Positions 30,785 through 41,362 are shown, numbered from the stretch's first letter. The stretch: 64,000 bases of DNA from Tridacna crocea (GCA_943736015.1 OX031064.1:36197361-36261360); one strand, 5' to 3'. Notes: generated from the letters alone by a model not told the origin. Program-made: numbers and translations.

Positions 30785-31075
30785 CAAATACTAATACTTA
30801 AAAATACACTTGACAAATAATACGTACAAAACATAAAACTTACATTGAACACATACATAATATTAAACTTAACCGGTAGCGCGTACCAAACGAGAAACTT
30901 AACACACACAAAACAAGTGAAAAACTTAATCGGCAACATGTACAAGATGGTGAACATAACAGGTAAGGCGTACATAATGGTAAACTTAACTGGTAACACG
31001 TAAAATACGCGAAACTTAACCGGTAAAACGAGCGAATCAAACAGAAAACTTAACTGGTAATTTGTAAAAAGCGGA
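30785..31075. repeat. Degenerate 29-30-bp minisatellite
   Basis: Units look like AAACTTAACCGGTAAC-GCGTACAAAATGG, with about nine units drifting in spacing and sequence. On the minus strand the period near 30 keeps one frame open, giving repeated LPVKFTIMYA-like decapeptides in a 134-residue frame; this is a consequence of the repeat and not evidence of a protein. Confidence 0.7.
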
Positions 31076-31439
31076 TAACTATAAATGTAACAATTATAAA
31101 ACTGGAAACTGAACTGGTTGGTAACACAGATATACAAGAGAACTTGACTACTTAACAAGCTCAAACAGTATATATCTTAAGTGTTAACAGTTTTCAGCAT
31201 TTCTTTATATCTAAGGTCAATTATTTTAAGGTTTTACATAAAAAATCTTTTATTGAGGGGGTCTGAAACCAACCCCATTCTCATGCCTTAAAGACAGATT
31301 TTTGAAAGTTTTGGGACATGCCGAAAGTTTCCAAGTGCAAAGAAACCGCAGATCAGGGATACCCTGGAGTGTACACGTATATCACTACTTCGTAAATGCA
31401 AACAGGCGAATAATTTTATATTTTACAAAACAGTTGTGC

Positions 31440-31636
31440 TTTCATGACCCCTAGAAAGTAAGTAGACATCTAAAAATATTGTTGGCAAAGGAGTAAATGC
31501 CAGCAACAAGCATTTTTTCTTATTTTGGTCACATTTTCCCCCCTACTTTTTCAAAGGCAATTTGAATAAATTTGAATCACTTAAAATTTTTCGTCTGTAA
31601 ATACTGAATATGGACAAGTTTTAAAGTGGCAATTGT
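31440..31636 (+). mobile_element. Degenerate family A MITE
   Basis: CATGACCCCTAGAAAGTAAG, core GGAGTAAATGCCAGCAACAA-GCATTTTTTC, long arm TTCGTCTGTAAATACTG and ATGGACAAGTTTTAAAG. Confidence 0.6.
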
Positions 31637-31672
31637 TGAAGAATGAAACCATATTCAGAAGAATATAAATCG

Positions 31673-31866
31673 TGTTTATTATATACCTAGCAGTGAAATC
31701 CTGGAATTTCCCAGTGTAATAAATTTTGATATCATCACTAGTGACGTTATCAACTTTCACTTTCACTTCCTGCCGTAATTTGGGAACTACTTTTTTTTTC
31801 GACTACATTTTTTTCGACTTTCAAACGCAAAATTACAAATAATGATCTTAATAAGGTATATAATAA
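31673..31866 (-). mobile_element. Composite element F+Q, copy 1: Q part
   Basis: On the minus strand the frame reads VKVKVDNVTSDDIKIYYTGK then FQDFTARYII. The same peptide occurs in copies 2 (47080-47395) and 3 (58737-59052) with few changes. The frame runs into AG-GTATAT, a donor-like end. The outer boundary TTATTATATACCT mirrors the inner AGGTATATAATAAA. This copy is shortened by about 120 bp relative to the others. Confidence 0.65.
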
Positions 31867-31867
31867 A

Positions 31868-32031
31868 TAGAATAATCAACTGGGTATTTTTTATATGAAA
31901 AATATCTCACTCAGATGCGTCGTAAGGCGTTAAAAAAACTCGTGCTGCGCACTCGTTTTTTCAACGCCTAACAACGCATCCTCGTGAGATATTTTTCATA
32001 TCAAAAACAACCAGTTGATTATCCTCTATTT
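31868..32031. mobile_element. Composite element F+Q, copy 1: F palindrome
   Basis: AATAATCAACTGGGTATTTT...AACAACCAGTTGATTATCC. The arms contain ATGAAAAATATCTCAC, GATGCGTCGTAAGGCG and a centre AACTCGTGCTGCGCACTCG. The whole 165 bp folds on itself. Confidence 0.82.
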
Positions 32032-32139
32032 AGCTTACTTTTGAGTACAGAACTGACAGTTTGATCGTTGACATCGTCAACAATATGGATATATAGGGTC
32101 TGACATGAGTTGGTCGTTGAGATAAAGATTTATTAAACG

Positions 32140-32205
32140 AGTCTACAAAAATATTATTAAGCTAGCCTTTGGAAAGCTTAATAACATTTTTTGTGGACGA
32201 AGTCC
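32140..32205. repeat. Inverted repeat
   Basis: ACAAAAATATTATTAAGCTA and AGCTTAATAACATTTTTTGT pair around a CCTTTGG loop. Confidence 0.6.
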
Positions 32206-32452
32206 AAAAGGTGTTAACCCACAGGCATGCATGTATCAAGTGTAGTGAAATTTACATGAAGCCTGTGCACTTACTTTGACAGGTACATTACGAACGAAAA
32301 AAGTTCCAAAGAAACTTGCATAATTTATTTTTGTTTGAGTCTAACAGTGATTAAATTAACAACTTTATTACGGTATGAACTTTGGCCGCTAATTTCCTTC
32401 AGAAACCTAGGTCAGCATTGTTTTACAAATGAAGCGTATAATTTCAGAGTAA

Positions 32453-32524
32453 TGACCAAATACAGCACTATTTTCTTATCTCACAAGTGTGTGTGAGACA
32501 AGAAAATTCGTGATGGCTGTATCA
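32453..32524. repeat. Inverted repeat
   Basis: TACAGCACTATTTTCTTATC-TCACA and TGTGTGAGACAAGAAAAT-TCGTGATGGCTGTA form a hairpin with a few mismatches. Confidence 0.6.
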
Positions 32525-32824
32525 CATTGAAAACAAAGAGATCTATGTTAAATGTTTATTATATAATAATAAAGCTATTTGCTGCACAACGTTAATTTTG
32601 ATTAACGTCTAAGCTTCAGAAGAGCTTACATCTAATTCGAAATTTCACTCTTAAACAATATGCAAAGCAGTGAGAAAAACGTGGAAATTGCATTTTTTTA
32701 AAAGATTTTTTCGTATTGAACCATAAAAGACTTTCACAATTTACTGTTCATAACTTCTAACACCATCTATTACTTTGCAAAAGATCTAACTTGTTTTCTA
32801 TATTGTTTTATCTATTTTTGTAAC

Positions 32825-33018
32825 CTGCTTAGCGCCACTCACTGGCCTGTTGCAGACAGTGTAGATTAAGATCAGACTTCACAGAACGTGCAATCTGATC
32901 GTTGATCTACACTGTCCGATAAGAAGAAAACTTTCCCTGGAAAATACATTTTAAAAAACACTATTTGGGTTTTTATCATTTGCTTGAAAGTTTAACATAA
33001 CTTATCTAGCAGGATATA
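32825..33018 (+). mobile_element. Family D MITE
   Basis: TTAGCGCCACTCACTGGCC, GACAGTGTAGATTAAGATCA, stem AGATCAGACTTCACA..CGTGCAATCTGATC, CACTGTCCGATAAG, TGGGTTTTTATCATTTG and TAGCAGGATAT. TTAA ends are lost. Confidence 0.7.
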
Positions 33019-33154
33019 TGTTGATACTATAGCACGTTGCGGATTAACATTCCTTTTTCGGCTACTTTAATATGGTATTACTCTCAGACGATAGCAGTGT
33101 CTTTTTAGGGTCGACTGACTTCATAATTCTGGGGAAAACAGGTATTCCTCACGG

Positions 33155-33376
33155 GTTACTCCATAGATACTCATTTCTACGCATTGCTTGTATGAGCCTT
33201 TGGAAAACATTGGGGCAAAAGGTGAAATTGCTCGTCACGAGCAATTTCACCTTTTGCCACAATGTTTTCTACACTATCAAAAGGTGTCTTATACACATAA
33301 GAAACGGCTTTATCCTTGCTCTTATTTATGGTTTAATTAGAGATAACATAGAAAAGCCTTATGGGGTAAAGGGTTA
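33155..33376 (-). mobile_element. Family B MITE, left terminus lost
   Basis: ACTCCATAGATACTCATTTC, a B core with GGGGC in one arm, and the right end ATGGGGTAAAGGGTTAA. The left TTAACCCTTT is replaced by CACGGGTT. Confidence 0.82.
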
Positions 33377-33379
33377 AAT

Positions 33380-34180
33380 ATCCGCTGTACTGTCTATGTA
33401 ATGGTGGATGCATTTTACCTGTCTTCTTTCTATATGTTTGTTTTATACTACTCAATATTTGCTAAGGATCAATTCGATATTTCAATACAGGAATACGTGA
33501 CATAAATACGTTTTTCCTTGAGAAAAATTTATTTCCTTAGATAGTTTATATCATCAGTGTGGCAGTGTTACGTACTGAAAAACCAAACCAAATGCATGCC
33601 GCGCATACATATCGGCTCAATATAAGATGGTGATCCCTAGCAAATGTTGAGTAGTATATTATGATGTGTATGTCAACAAAGGCTTAAATTATCATCTGAG
33701 AGTAATAAATTGCAACTGAAAAAGATCGACCCACTACCCACGGTTCCTTCTAAAGTGCAGGCCTAATTCGAAATGTTCGGTTAATTAGTTTTACACGGGT
33801 TGAGGACTTTCCTGTAAATATTTAAACAGTGAGAAATATTTTCATATAAGGACTGTAAATTCTAATTATAGGGTCTCTATTGTAACATCTCACATCCTTG
33901 AACAACTTTGTTTGATGTAGGTGTTTATATCCTTGATCGAGAATTTTGTCCGTAGAAATTCTCTAACAGAAATGAATAGCCCATTTTCCAACAACCCCGT
34001 GGAAGAACCAAGACGGTTTCCCAGAAATTGTTGTAAACCAAAAAAAAATCTACCATTTTGCCGACAATAATGAAGAAAATACCTCATCATTAGATATATC
34101 TTATTTACCGTTTCCATAATTATGCTCTCAGCTTGGGTGGAAAAGTCTAAAAACGTGTTGTCGGGTAAAAGGTTAGGTCA
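33380..34180. other. Mostly unassigned; degenerate A arm at the right
   Basis: AAAAGTCTAAAAACGTGTTG-TCGGGTAAAAGGTTAGG near 34140-34175 is the end of an eroded A or C element whose other parts (CCATTTTCCAACAACCCCG near 33981) are barely recognisable. No gene is supported. Confidence 0.35.
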
Positions 34181-34336
34181 TTCAAATACATTGGAACCAT
34201 TTGACTATAGCATGACAAAGCCAAATGGGTTCATCTGAGAACTCAACGTATATGATTGCTAAGACAGGTTGCTTTCTTAAAAAGGTGGCAGCTACGAATT
34301 GCTTTACAATATAGCCATGCACTGTTAAGTGGAAAC

Positions 34337-34555
34337 TTAACCCTTTGGCGCTAAGCGCGACTCGCTGACCTTTTGCGGACGGTGCAGATCAAGATCAGAC
34401 TGCACAAAACGTGCAGTCAGATCTTTGATCTACACTGTCCGGTAAGGGGATATTATTTCCCTACACATAACTTTGAATCAGCAATATTTTTTTGGTTATA
34501 AATATCGAAACGAAAATTTAATTTTAGTTCAATGATTTAGCAGGATAAGGTTTAA
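34337..34555 (+). mobile_element. TTAA MITE family D, chained to A
   Basis: TTAACCCTTTGGCGCTAAGC-GCGACTCGCTGACC at the left and TTAGCAGGATAAGG-TTTAA at the right. Stem GATCAGACTGCAC-N5-GTGCAGTCAGATC. The right TTAA (34552-34555) is the left TTAA of the next A element. Confidence 0.88.
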
Positions 34556-34780
34556 CTCCTTACCACACGAGAAAACTTTAGACTTGTCCAAATTGAAAGC
34601 ATTTGCAGACGACAAAGTAAAGGTGACTAAAAGTTAGAAATTTGTTCTGGGAAGGGTAGAAAACACTGTGGGAAAAGGAGAAAATGCTGGTTACTAGCAT
34701 TTTCTCCTTTTCCCATAGTGTTTTCAAAAGGCTTCTTTCTCAGGGGCGTCAAAAGTAGGGATTATGTGGTAATGGGTTAA
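34552..34780 (-). mobile_element. TTAA MITE family A, chained to D
   Basis: TTAACTCCTTACCACACGAG...GGTAATGGGTTAA, core near-perfect with matching changes in both arms (AAACACTGTGGG / CCCATAGTGTTTTC has one mismatch). Confidence 0.88.
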
Positions 34781-34988
34781 TAGATCTACAAAGAGTATAG
34801 ATTCAGGCCAGCCTGCGCTTTCTAGATGGATACTTTTTGCCACTGCGCAATTTTCTGCACCTTAAAGGACCATTTTACCTCATAATTCAGTCGTAAACAA
34901 AATAGGTTTTGTCGATCCATGATTATGTAATGACGTACTTGTTATCATGCGGGAATATCTGAGCACAGAGCACATATACACATATATT

Positions 34989-35256
34989 TATGACCTGCAG
35001 CACGCAAAATGGGGCATTCTGACACTTGCGTAAAGTGTCGTCTCGGATCAGCCTGTTGCAGTCCGCGCAGGCTAATCCAAAACGACACTTTCCGTTTTTA
35101 TGCAATTATTTGTTTTGCGAAAATCTCCTGAAACACAAAATCTAATGTAATCGTAAAATGCCGTCTCGGATTAGCCTGCGCGGACTGCACAGGTTGATCC
35201 GAGACGACACTTTACGCAGATGTCCGAATGTTCCTTTTTGCACGGTGCAAGCCATA
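34989..35256. mobile_element. Double-hairpin MITE family E just downstream of the TRIM/NHL stop
   Basis: TATGACCTGCAGCACGC...GGTGCAAGCCATATA. The two hairpins are GGATCAGCCTG(TT)GCAGTCC-type and GGATTAGCCTGCGC-N5-TGCACAGGTTGATCC. It ends 55 bp from the stop codon of the minus-strand gene and so probably lies in its 3' UTR. Confidence 0.85.
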
Positions 35257-35310
35257 TACTTATATATTCTCTTCAACGTGGATATAGAGAGGTTTATGTG
35301 TATTGGGCTC

Positions 35311-36381
35311 TCAGGACATTGGTCTACCATAGAATCCGTTCGGACATTCACTGCAAGGGTCAGTTATGACCATATTGCCACCATTGGGGTTAAAGCACAG
35401 AGCTCTTGGAGTCTTGATACCATGCTTGCTACGACAGATGGTCTCCTGGTAGACACCACCACTAGATACTCGCTGTATATTTGCAGACTCTTTGCCACAT
35501 ATATACAGCCAATTGTTTCTATCTATTGCGACCCCTGTCGGGTACTCAAGTTCACGATGAGAGTAGACAAACTTGAGTTCACCCATTATTGAAAATGCTA
35601 GGACCGCTTCGACAGCGGCGTCTGAAATATATATCACAGTATTGAAATAATTTACACAAACATGGAGGGGGCATTTGAAAAAGTTTTCACCCGTATCGGA
35701 GTACTGTATAATGGACAGTAACTGACCGAATTCGGAGAAAATTCGGACGGATGGATACCTAGACCATGGATCACAAGTTAAAACGAAGTTATTCATAATC
35801 TTACAGATCCCAAAACATTCACAGTCTGTGTTGAACGAACCGTCGATTCGTAAATGGGGTTCACACTCCACAAAGAAAACAGTGTTCAATTTAGGAACAG
35901 TGACTGCTGCTCGTCCGTCACACACTTGTACCACATCCCAAGGATTTTTATCGAATTCTAATTTATCACACACAACGCCGTGTTTGTTAAACATTTTTAA
36001 GACGCCATTATTCCAATCTGTCAACAGAAGGTCTTCCGGTGTGACGTAAGCACATCCGGTAAAGCAGCATTTGGGCATATTCTCTTCCTCTGTCCCTGTG
36101 AATATTTCTAACTCTGTCGATGAAGACCCTTCCTCGTCCCCTTCCTGACCCGGAAGACAAAGAAAAGGGGGCAACAGCGGAGTATCGAGGTTTGTGGTAA
36201 CGTATGCATATTTACTTATGTTGTAGATTTCCTCGAATTCAGCAGTTGGTTGAAACTCATAACAATAGTGACAGCTGGGCGGAAGTTCTTCCGTCATAGA
36301 TTTTGTGAGAGCTGTTGTTTTGTCTATGGCCTCTGATATAACTTTCTTGTAATTTTCGAAGTCCTTATAATCCTCTGGTAC
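35311..36381 (-). CDS. TRIM/NHL-type protein, terminal exon (coiled-coil end plus beta-propeller)
   Basis: The exon starts after TTTCTTACAACAG (36382 side) and reads VPEDYKDFENYKKVISEAID first, completing the coiled-coil region, then runs 357 codons including the stop. A low-complexity acidic linker (GQEGDEEGSSSTELEIF) precedes a C-terminal part of about 250 residues with NHL-like blades: PEDLLLTDWNNGVLKMF, YPTGVAIDRNNWLYICG, NIQRVSSGG and TPRALCFNPNGGNMVITD. This is the pattern of the propeller of TRIM-like proteins common in bivalves, which often act as ubiquitin ligases or RNA/protein scaffolds. Ligase activity cannot be claimed because no RING is seen. The internal ATG at 36297 is not the real start. 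The phase-0 junction matches the exon at 52002-52127. Confidence 0.88.
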   Translation of the reverse strand, partial: VPEDYKDFENYKKVISEAIDKTTALTKSMTEELPPSCHYCYEFQPTAEFEEIYNISKYAYVTTNLDTPLLPPFLCLPGQEGDEEGSSSTELEIFTGTEEENMPKCCFTGCAYVTPEDLLLTDWNNGVLKMFNKHGVVCDKLEFDKNPWDVVQVCDGRAAVTVPKLNTVFFVECEPHLRIDGSFNTDCECFGICKIMNNFVLTCDPWSRYPSVRIFSEFGQLLSIIQYSDTGENFFKCPLHVCVNYFNTVIYISDAAVEAVLAFSIMGELKFVYSHRELEYPTGVAIDRNNWLYICGKESANIQRVSSGGVYQETICRSKHGIKTPRALCFNPNGGNMVITDPCSECPNGFYGRPMS

Positions 36382-36437
36382 CTGTTGTAAGAAAATGAGA
36401 AAAAAATGATTGATTCCGAAATTAATATATCAAGAAA

Positions 36438-36651
36438 TTAACCTTTATCTCGTGAAATAAGTATGCTGAACTTTTCAAGCTGATAGTAAAAAAACCCAAA
36501 TTTAACTATTGCAAAGGTATTTCTAACGGAATAATATCTCCTGATCGGCTGGCGTTGATCAAAGATCAGACTGCACGTTTTGTGCAGTCTGATCTTGATC
36601 TACACTCTCCGCAAAAGGTCAGTGGGTGGCGTATAGCAGCGTAAGGGTTAA
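36438..36651 (-). mobile_element. TTAA MITE family D, complete
   Basis: TTAACCTTTATCTCG...CGTAAGGGTTAA; stem GATCAGACTGCAC-N5-GTGCAGTCTGATC. It is inverted relative to 34337 and lies 57 bp inside the last intron of the TRIM/NHL gene. Confidence 0.85.
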
Positions 36652-36867
36652 TAAAAAAAATCGAGCCTTATCCACCTTAGAATAGGAACCAAGTGAATCA
36701 ACAGGGTGTATACATAACAATTTAGACTTGTAGAATGTTTATGCAATGTAAAAATGTACGTTACCAAGAAAACAATTCAATAATTCAAATACGTCGAGCA
36801 GGATTACGACCAGACTTCAACTGTATTGTAGTAACTTCCAATAAACAAATTAATAAACACTGTGCAT

Positions 36868-37195
36868 GCGCGGATCCAGATATCTTTCTCGGTGGAGCGG
36901 GGGGGGGTCCCACCGAAAACGCACGATCGTTATTATATAATACTTTGATTTCCAGATTTCAATGGATGTAAGCCGTTTACAAGAAAAGTCAACGTTTCCA
37001 GTTCTAACCATGAGGAGGTCTCCACATTTAGAACCCTTTTTTTTTAAATTTATGACTGTATTTTACATAAATGCTGTGCAATATAAACCAGTACCATTTC
37101 ATGAATCCGATAACTACATTTTTGCCAAAATTCCGGGGGGGGGGGTCCAGACCCCCCCCCCCCCCCGTCCCCCCTCTGGATCCGCCAATGATGTG
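36868..37195. mobile_element. Element with GCGGATCCAG ends
   Basis: TGCGCGGATCCAGATATC at the left and CCCTCTGGATCCGCCAATG at the right are inverted. The inside has G-runs and C-runs, GGGGGGGGGTCCCACC near the left end and GGGGGGGGGTCCAGACCCCC near the right. Probably a small terminal-repeat element that resembles a widespread G-rich repeat in invertebrates (recollection). Confidence 0.6.
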
Positions 37196-37379
37196 AGCAA
37201 TTAGAACAATATCTACCAGAGTACTATCAAAATTCAAAATGAAGATAAATAAATACATAAAAGAAGATAAATAGATAGATAGATGAGAAAAATAAATAAA
37301 TAAATAAATACTATCAAAAATGCAAAGAAGTGGACTTGTACAGGTAAAGGAACCCCATGCATCAAGACGTGCCGTCTGA

Positions 37380-37428
37380 CCTGGTATCTGTCCTACCTGG
37401 TATCTGTCCTACCTGGTATCTGTCCTAC
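37380..37428. repeat. 16-bp tandem repeat x 3
   Basis: CTGGTATCTGTCCTAC repeated three times, perfectly. Confidence 0.92.
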
Positions 37429-37431
37429 ACT

Positions 37432-37620
37432 GCAGTATATTTATTTCATAGTTTTAAGATTTGATTGCATAAAAATAAGTTTAATTATATGATCATAAAT
37501 GATAGACTCTTCTACACTATAGAACGTATTTACCTCACATAATGCTAGATTTAACTGGATCACGATATACTTATCTAACACATATTAGACCTGAATGCAT
37601 TAAGACATATTTACTACGCC
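37432..37620. repeat. Solo copy of the unit that leads the 80-bp satellite
   Basis: GCAGTATATTTATTTCATAG through ACACATATTAGACCTGAATG and CATTAAGACATATTTAC match 44218-44410 closely (about 90% by eye) and include the first satellite monomer only. Confidence 0.8.
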
Positions 37621-37648
37621 TCATAATTTGCGATATAAATGTATATCT

Positions 37649-37888
37649 GAGCCATGCTGCTTGAAAAGGGGGCTTAAAGCATTTGCAAAACGTATCGACC
37701 CATGTCAGCCTGCGCGACTGCGCAGTCTGACATGAGTCGATACTTTTTGCTATTTTTTTCTGCATGTGAAGGACCATTCTATCTGCATATTTAATCAATT
37801 ATAAGAATGAATTCATTATATGAATCTGGGAAGAAGTGTCATGTATTAATGGAGATGTATTAAGCCCCCTTTTGGCAGAGCATGGCTC
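37649..37888. mobile_element. MITE family O, fullest copy
   Basis: Inverted ends GAGCCATGCTGCTTGAAAAG-GGGGCTTAA and TTAAGCCCCCTTTTGGCAG-AGCATGGCTC. Inside is GTATCGACCCATGTCAGCCT-GCGCGACTGCGCAGTCTGAC, a stem followed by TTTTTGC and AGGACCATTCTATCTGC. Confidence 0.82.
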
Positions 37889-37906
37889 GTGTATTTCCAA
37901 ACTAAA

Positions 37907-37922
37907 ACACACACACACACAC
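37907..37922. repeat. CA microsatellite
   Basis: ACACACACACACACAC, eight repeats. Confidence 0.9.
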
Positions 37923-38179
37923 AAAATATATAATGTTCATTGCATTTTTGTAGTGTCTGAACCTTGTAGAATATTGCATTAATTCCAATTTCCAAGTCTT
38001 GACTCTTTAATGCTGCCGATGAATGTATTTTTGTTTTACATAGACAAAAGTTTACTTTTACTGACGATAAAGGAGACCATTTGCTAGTTATGAAAATAAC
38101 TTCCAAGGAAAATCATGGAAACCGTCGTGGGAAAAAGCATTTTTCTTACCAATGGAATATGAAAACTGTAGTAGATCTA

Positions 38180-38342
38180 GAATAAATAGAGGATATTTGG
38201 TTTTTTTTTTTCGGTGAAAGATCGAAATCTATTTCATCGAGTGAACACCATCGGTAATATTTTCACGAGTGGCGCAGCCGATGATGTTCATGAGATGAAA
38301 GAAATTTCGATCTTTCACCGAAAAAAATAAATATTCTATTAA
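38180..38342. mobile_element. Palindromic foldback element
   Basis: TCGGTGAAAGATCGAAATC-TATTTCATCGAGTGAACA and TGTTCATGAGATGAAAGAAA-TTTCGATCTTTCACCGA pair, with centre CACGAGTGGCGCAGCCG. AGAGGATATTTGG / AAATATTCTATT at the edges resembles the F palindrome boundary. Confidence 0.75.
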
Positions 38343-38648
38343 TATCATGCTTTTAGCCTATTCTGGGAGGAGCTTTATCAAAGTCCAGTACAGTTCTTTT
38401 CCGTTATTTCCCGTGGCGTACCCCTCCAGCATAGCAACGCATTACAATATTACGTCAAGCGCGAGAAATGTAAGGTAAATGACGTCATATTTCCAATCTG
38501 GTTGTCAGGCACGCGCAATTAACCAAGGCAACAAGAACATGAAAATCGGTATTTTCACTGGTGGTACCAGTGTAAGATCGAAAAGTATTTTCGCTGCTCT
38601 ATTTCTCGATATCCTACCGGAGAGCATAAAATTACATATGATATTTAT

Positions 38649-38877
38649 TTAACCCTTTCCCAAATGACAAATTTTAGACTGTCCCAATCTCAAAGTGTTT
38701 GCAGATGACAATTTTGAATTTGATAAGAGTGGCAGAAATTTTCCGATAGGCTAGAAAACACTGTGGGGAGAAGGAGAAATTGCTCGTTACGAGCATTTTC
38801 TCCTTTTCCCATAGTGTTTTCTTAAAACTTATACTGCAGACACGTAAAAACCCGGGCTTGTTTGGGGAAAGAGTTAA
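38649..38877 (-). mobile_element. TTAA MITE family C, chained to A
   Basis: TTAACCCTTTCCCAAATGAC...GGGCTTGTTTGGGGAAAGAG-TTAA. Core GGAGAAATTGCTCGTTACG-AGCATTTTCTCC shows one A-type substitution in the right arm. Confidence 0.86.
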
Positions 38878-39104
38878 CCCTTTACGAAACAATCCTTGGT
38901 TTTTACGGCCCTGAGATAGAAGCCTTTTGAAAACATTGTAGGAAAAAGGAGAAAATGCTGGTTACCAGCATTTTCTCCTTTTCCCACAACGTTTTCTACC
39001 ATGCTGGAAACAAATTTCAATTTTTAGGTTACGTTTATTTTATCGTCTGTAAGTGCCGTCAATTTGGACCGGTAAAAATTTTTGTCGTGTGGGGAAAGGG
39101 TTAA
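38874..39104 (+). mobile_element. TTAA MITE family A, chained to C
   Basis: TTAACCCTTTACGAAACAATC...GGGGAAAGGGTTAA. Core perfect at the centre. Shares TTAA 38874-38877 with the preceding C. Confidence 0.86.
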
Positions 39105-39365
39105 GACGTGTTGCGTGATTTTTGTCGCTTTAGAACAATAATATAGATTTACTAGATCTATATAAGAGGCAATCTCGACAAATCCATTAAAAATCTAGTA
39201 CAGGTCGAAGTCTTTGACGTTTGTTTACGTATACATACGCAGAACTCTCACAAAAGTACATCAACTCTTAACAGCACATAAGAAAAAATTCACCCCGTAT
39301 TCTGTTAAATAAGCGTAAAGAAACTTTCTAGATCTATTTCAAATTTTGGCAGGAAAATATCTACT

Positions 39366-39465
39366 CATCGGACAGGGTAGATTAAAGATCAGACTGCACA
39401 CTCTGTGCAGTCTGATCTTTGATCTACACTGTCCGCGAAAGGTCCCTAAGTCGCTCTAAGTTTTG
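39366..39465 (-). mobile_element. Family D fragment
   Basis: ATCGGACAGGGTAGATTAAA, a perfect stem (GATCAGACTGCAC-N5-GTGCAGTCTGATC) and ACTGTCCGCGAAAGGTCCC-TAAGTCGC. The outer arms are missing. Confidence 0.7.
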
Positions 39466-39608
39466 TAGGCTGAAATGGGATGTGTCTGCAACTACAAATA
39501 TAATGTTTTTGAAATTGTAGATGCAAAATTTTACGAGTGAAGTAGATAATTCTGGTTACCGATTCTGGTTACCATCATTTTGATTCAATTCTCCTCCCAA
39601 AAACGTTT

Positions 39609-39836
39609 TTAACTCATTGCCAGACGACAAAATTTTAAACTTGTCCAAATTGAAATCACTTGTAGACGACAAAATAAAAATGAATGAAAATTTGAAATTT
39701 GTTTTGTGAAGGGTAGAAAACATTGTGGGAAAAGGAGAAAATGCTGGTTACCAGCATTTTCTCCTTTTCCAACAATGTTTTCTAAAGGCTTCTTTTTCAG
39801 GGGCGTCAAAAGTAGGATTGTGTGGTAATGGGTTAA
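39609..39836 (-). mobile_element. TTAA MITE family A
   Basis: TTAACTCATTGCCAGACGAC...GGTAATGGGTTAA with a near-perfect core. Confidence 0.88.
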
Positions 39837-40192
39837 AACAGAAGGTTTTTCCTTAGGTGATGCTAAAATAAACGATTGCGTAGTAAAGGTTCGAACAAAG
39901 TATTATCTTAAAGCATAAGTGATCGGTCTTTGTACTGTATTGCGTATCCTTGCGTCACTCATGTTTGAAATCATATGCCGGAAATGACGCATTATTGAAT
40001 GGCTAACCGTCCAAACAGCCTGTTTACTTATCGGAAGAACGTTAACAATTCACGCCTTTTAAAAATTCAAGTTGCTGATACATCATTTCAACTTCAAAGA
40101 CTGTAAACTTAACTCTGAATGAAACGATACAGAACAAAAGGAGGAGATACAGAAACGAGATTAAATGAAACGAAAGGCAGACTGTTATAGAT

Positions 40193-40395
40193 CTGGGGCC
40201 GTATTCACCAACCATTCTTGAGAATATTCTCAGTCTTATTCTCCAAGGTTTTCTACATTTGTAAGTAATACAACTTCTGATTGGCTAAACCGAATGGTTA
40301 AGCCAATCAGAAGTTGTGTTACTTACAAATATAGAAAATTCTGGAGAATAAGACAAAGAACGTTCTTAAGACTGGTTGGTGAATATGGCCCCTGT
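40193..40395. mobile_element. Foldback element, near-perfect 200-bp palindrome
   Basis: GGGGCCGTATTCACCAACCA and TGGTTGGTGAATATGGCCCC are the outer ends; the arms continue through AGTCTTATTCTCCAAGG, TTGTAAGTAATACAACTTCT and GATTGGCTAAACCGAATGG to the centre. A relative is at 49738-50035. Confidence 0.85.
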
Positions 40396-40402
40396 TTTCA
40401 TT

Positions 40403-40632
40403 TTAACTCTTTACCACACGACAAAATTTTAGACTGGTTCAAATTGAAAGCATTTGCAGACAACAAAATAAAGGTGACTGAAAAATTGAAATTTGTTTTG
40501 TGAAGGGTAGAAAACACTGTGGGAAAAGGAGAAAATGCTGGTTACCAGCATTTTTTCCTTTTTTTCACAGTGTTTTCAAAAGGCTTCTTTCTCAGGGGCG
40601 TCAAATGAAGGGATTGTGTGGTAATGGGTTAA
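40403..40632 (-). mobile_element. TTAA MITE family A
   Basis: TTAACTCTTTACCACACGAC...GGTAATGGGTTAA; the right core arm has decayed slightly (TTTTTTCCTTTTTTTCACAG). Confidence 0.85.
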
Positions 40633-40854
40633 AGATCTCTATTTCGAATTTTTTTTTTTTACCTATTGTTTTTTTTTTTTATTCGTACATCCCATCATTT
40701 ATTAAATTGTCCTGTGATCACAGCATATTTTTTTGTTTATATATAAAACGATTTCAAATATCAAGGGAGTGCTGAAAAGTTCATATAGATCTAGATCTAT
40801 TTTGAAGAGGGAATAAATTCTAAATTCCGTTAACCTATTTTTCATGCGGAGGAT

Positions 40855-41095
40855 AATCAGAGGCGGTGTAATGCAGAAAAAAATCACCCTACCCGACAAA
40901 ATGACCCGGTTCATTATTCTACGTAGAGAAATGACCCCAGAAGTCATTTCACTACTAAGAAAAATGACCCGGGTCATTATTCTACGTAGAGAATTGACCC
41001 ATGGATCATTCTTCTACGTAGATAAATGACCCATGGGTAATTCCTTTACGTAGAGAAATGACCCATGGGTTATTTTGTAATGGGGGTAATTTCTC
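40855..41095. repeat. Self-complementary minisatellite, ~42 bp
   Basis: About five units alternate AAATGACCC(AT)GGGTCATT-type palindromes with CTACGTAGAGAAATG. Each unit is thus made of two small palindromes. The left edge GGTGTAATGCAGAAAAAAATC and the right edge GGTAATTTCTCTGCATTACAGC are inverted, so the array lies inside a small terminal-repeat element. Confidence 0.72.
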
Positions 41096-41124
41096 TGCAT
41101 TACAGCTGCGCTAAATACTTCAAC

Positions 41125-41262
41125 GTTCGATTTTGTCTTATAGAAGACTTGCATGACAAAGAAAATCACACACGATCAAAATGTGTCGTCTCGGATTATC
41201 ATGCGCGGACTGCGCAGGCTGATTCGAGACGAAACTTTTCGCGTGTTTCAAGCCATATATTA
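41125..41262. mobile_element. Family E fragment, right half
   Basis: TTATAGAAGACTTGCATGAC, one hairpin (GGATTATCATGCGC-N5-GCGCAGGCTGATTC) and the end TTTTCGCGTGTTTCAAGCC. Confidence 0.7.
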
Positions 41263-41362
41263 TGTATATACCACTTGCATTTAATCCTAGTTCAGCAGGG
41301 GAAAGGAGTTGTTATTCAAACGAAAATTGAGTTAGATTTATTCCTTACATGTAGATCTAAGT

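Noticed and set aside
30760-31164. 134-residue minus-strand frame with decapeptide repeats
   Set aside because: It coincides with a 29-30-bp minisatellite; the open frame follows from the repeat period. No start or splice context or known domain.
35828-36049. Plus-strand frames opposite the TRIM/NHL exon (also 35158-35592)
   Set aside because: Antisense shadows of a well-supported coding exon, partly extended by an E element.
37133-37175. G-run/C-run as a G-quadruplex regulatory site
   Set aside because: It is part of a dispersed element with GCGGATCCAG ends, and homopolymer length may be unreliable in assembly.
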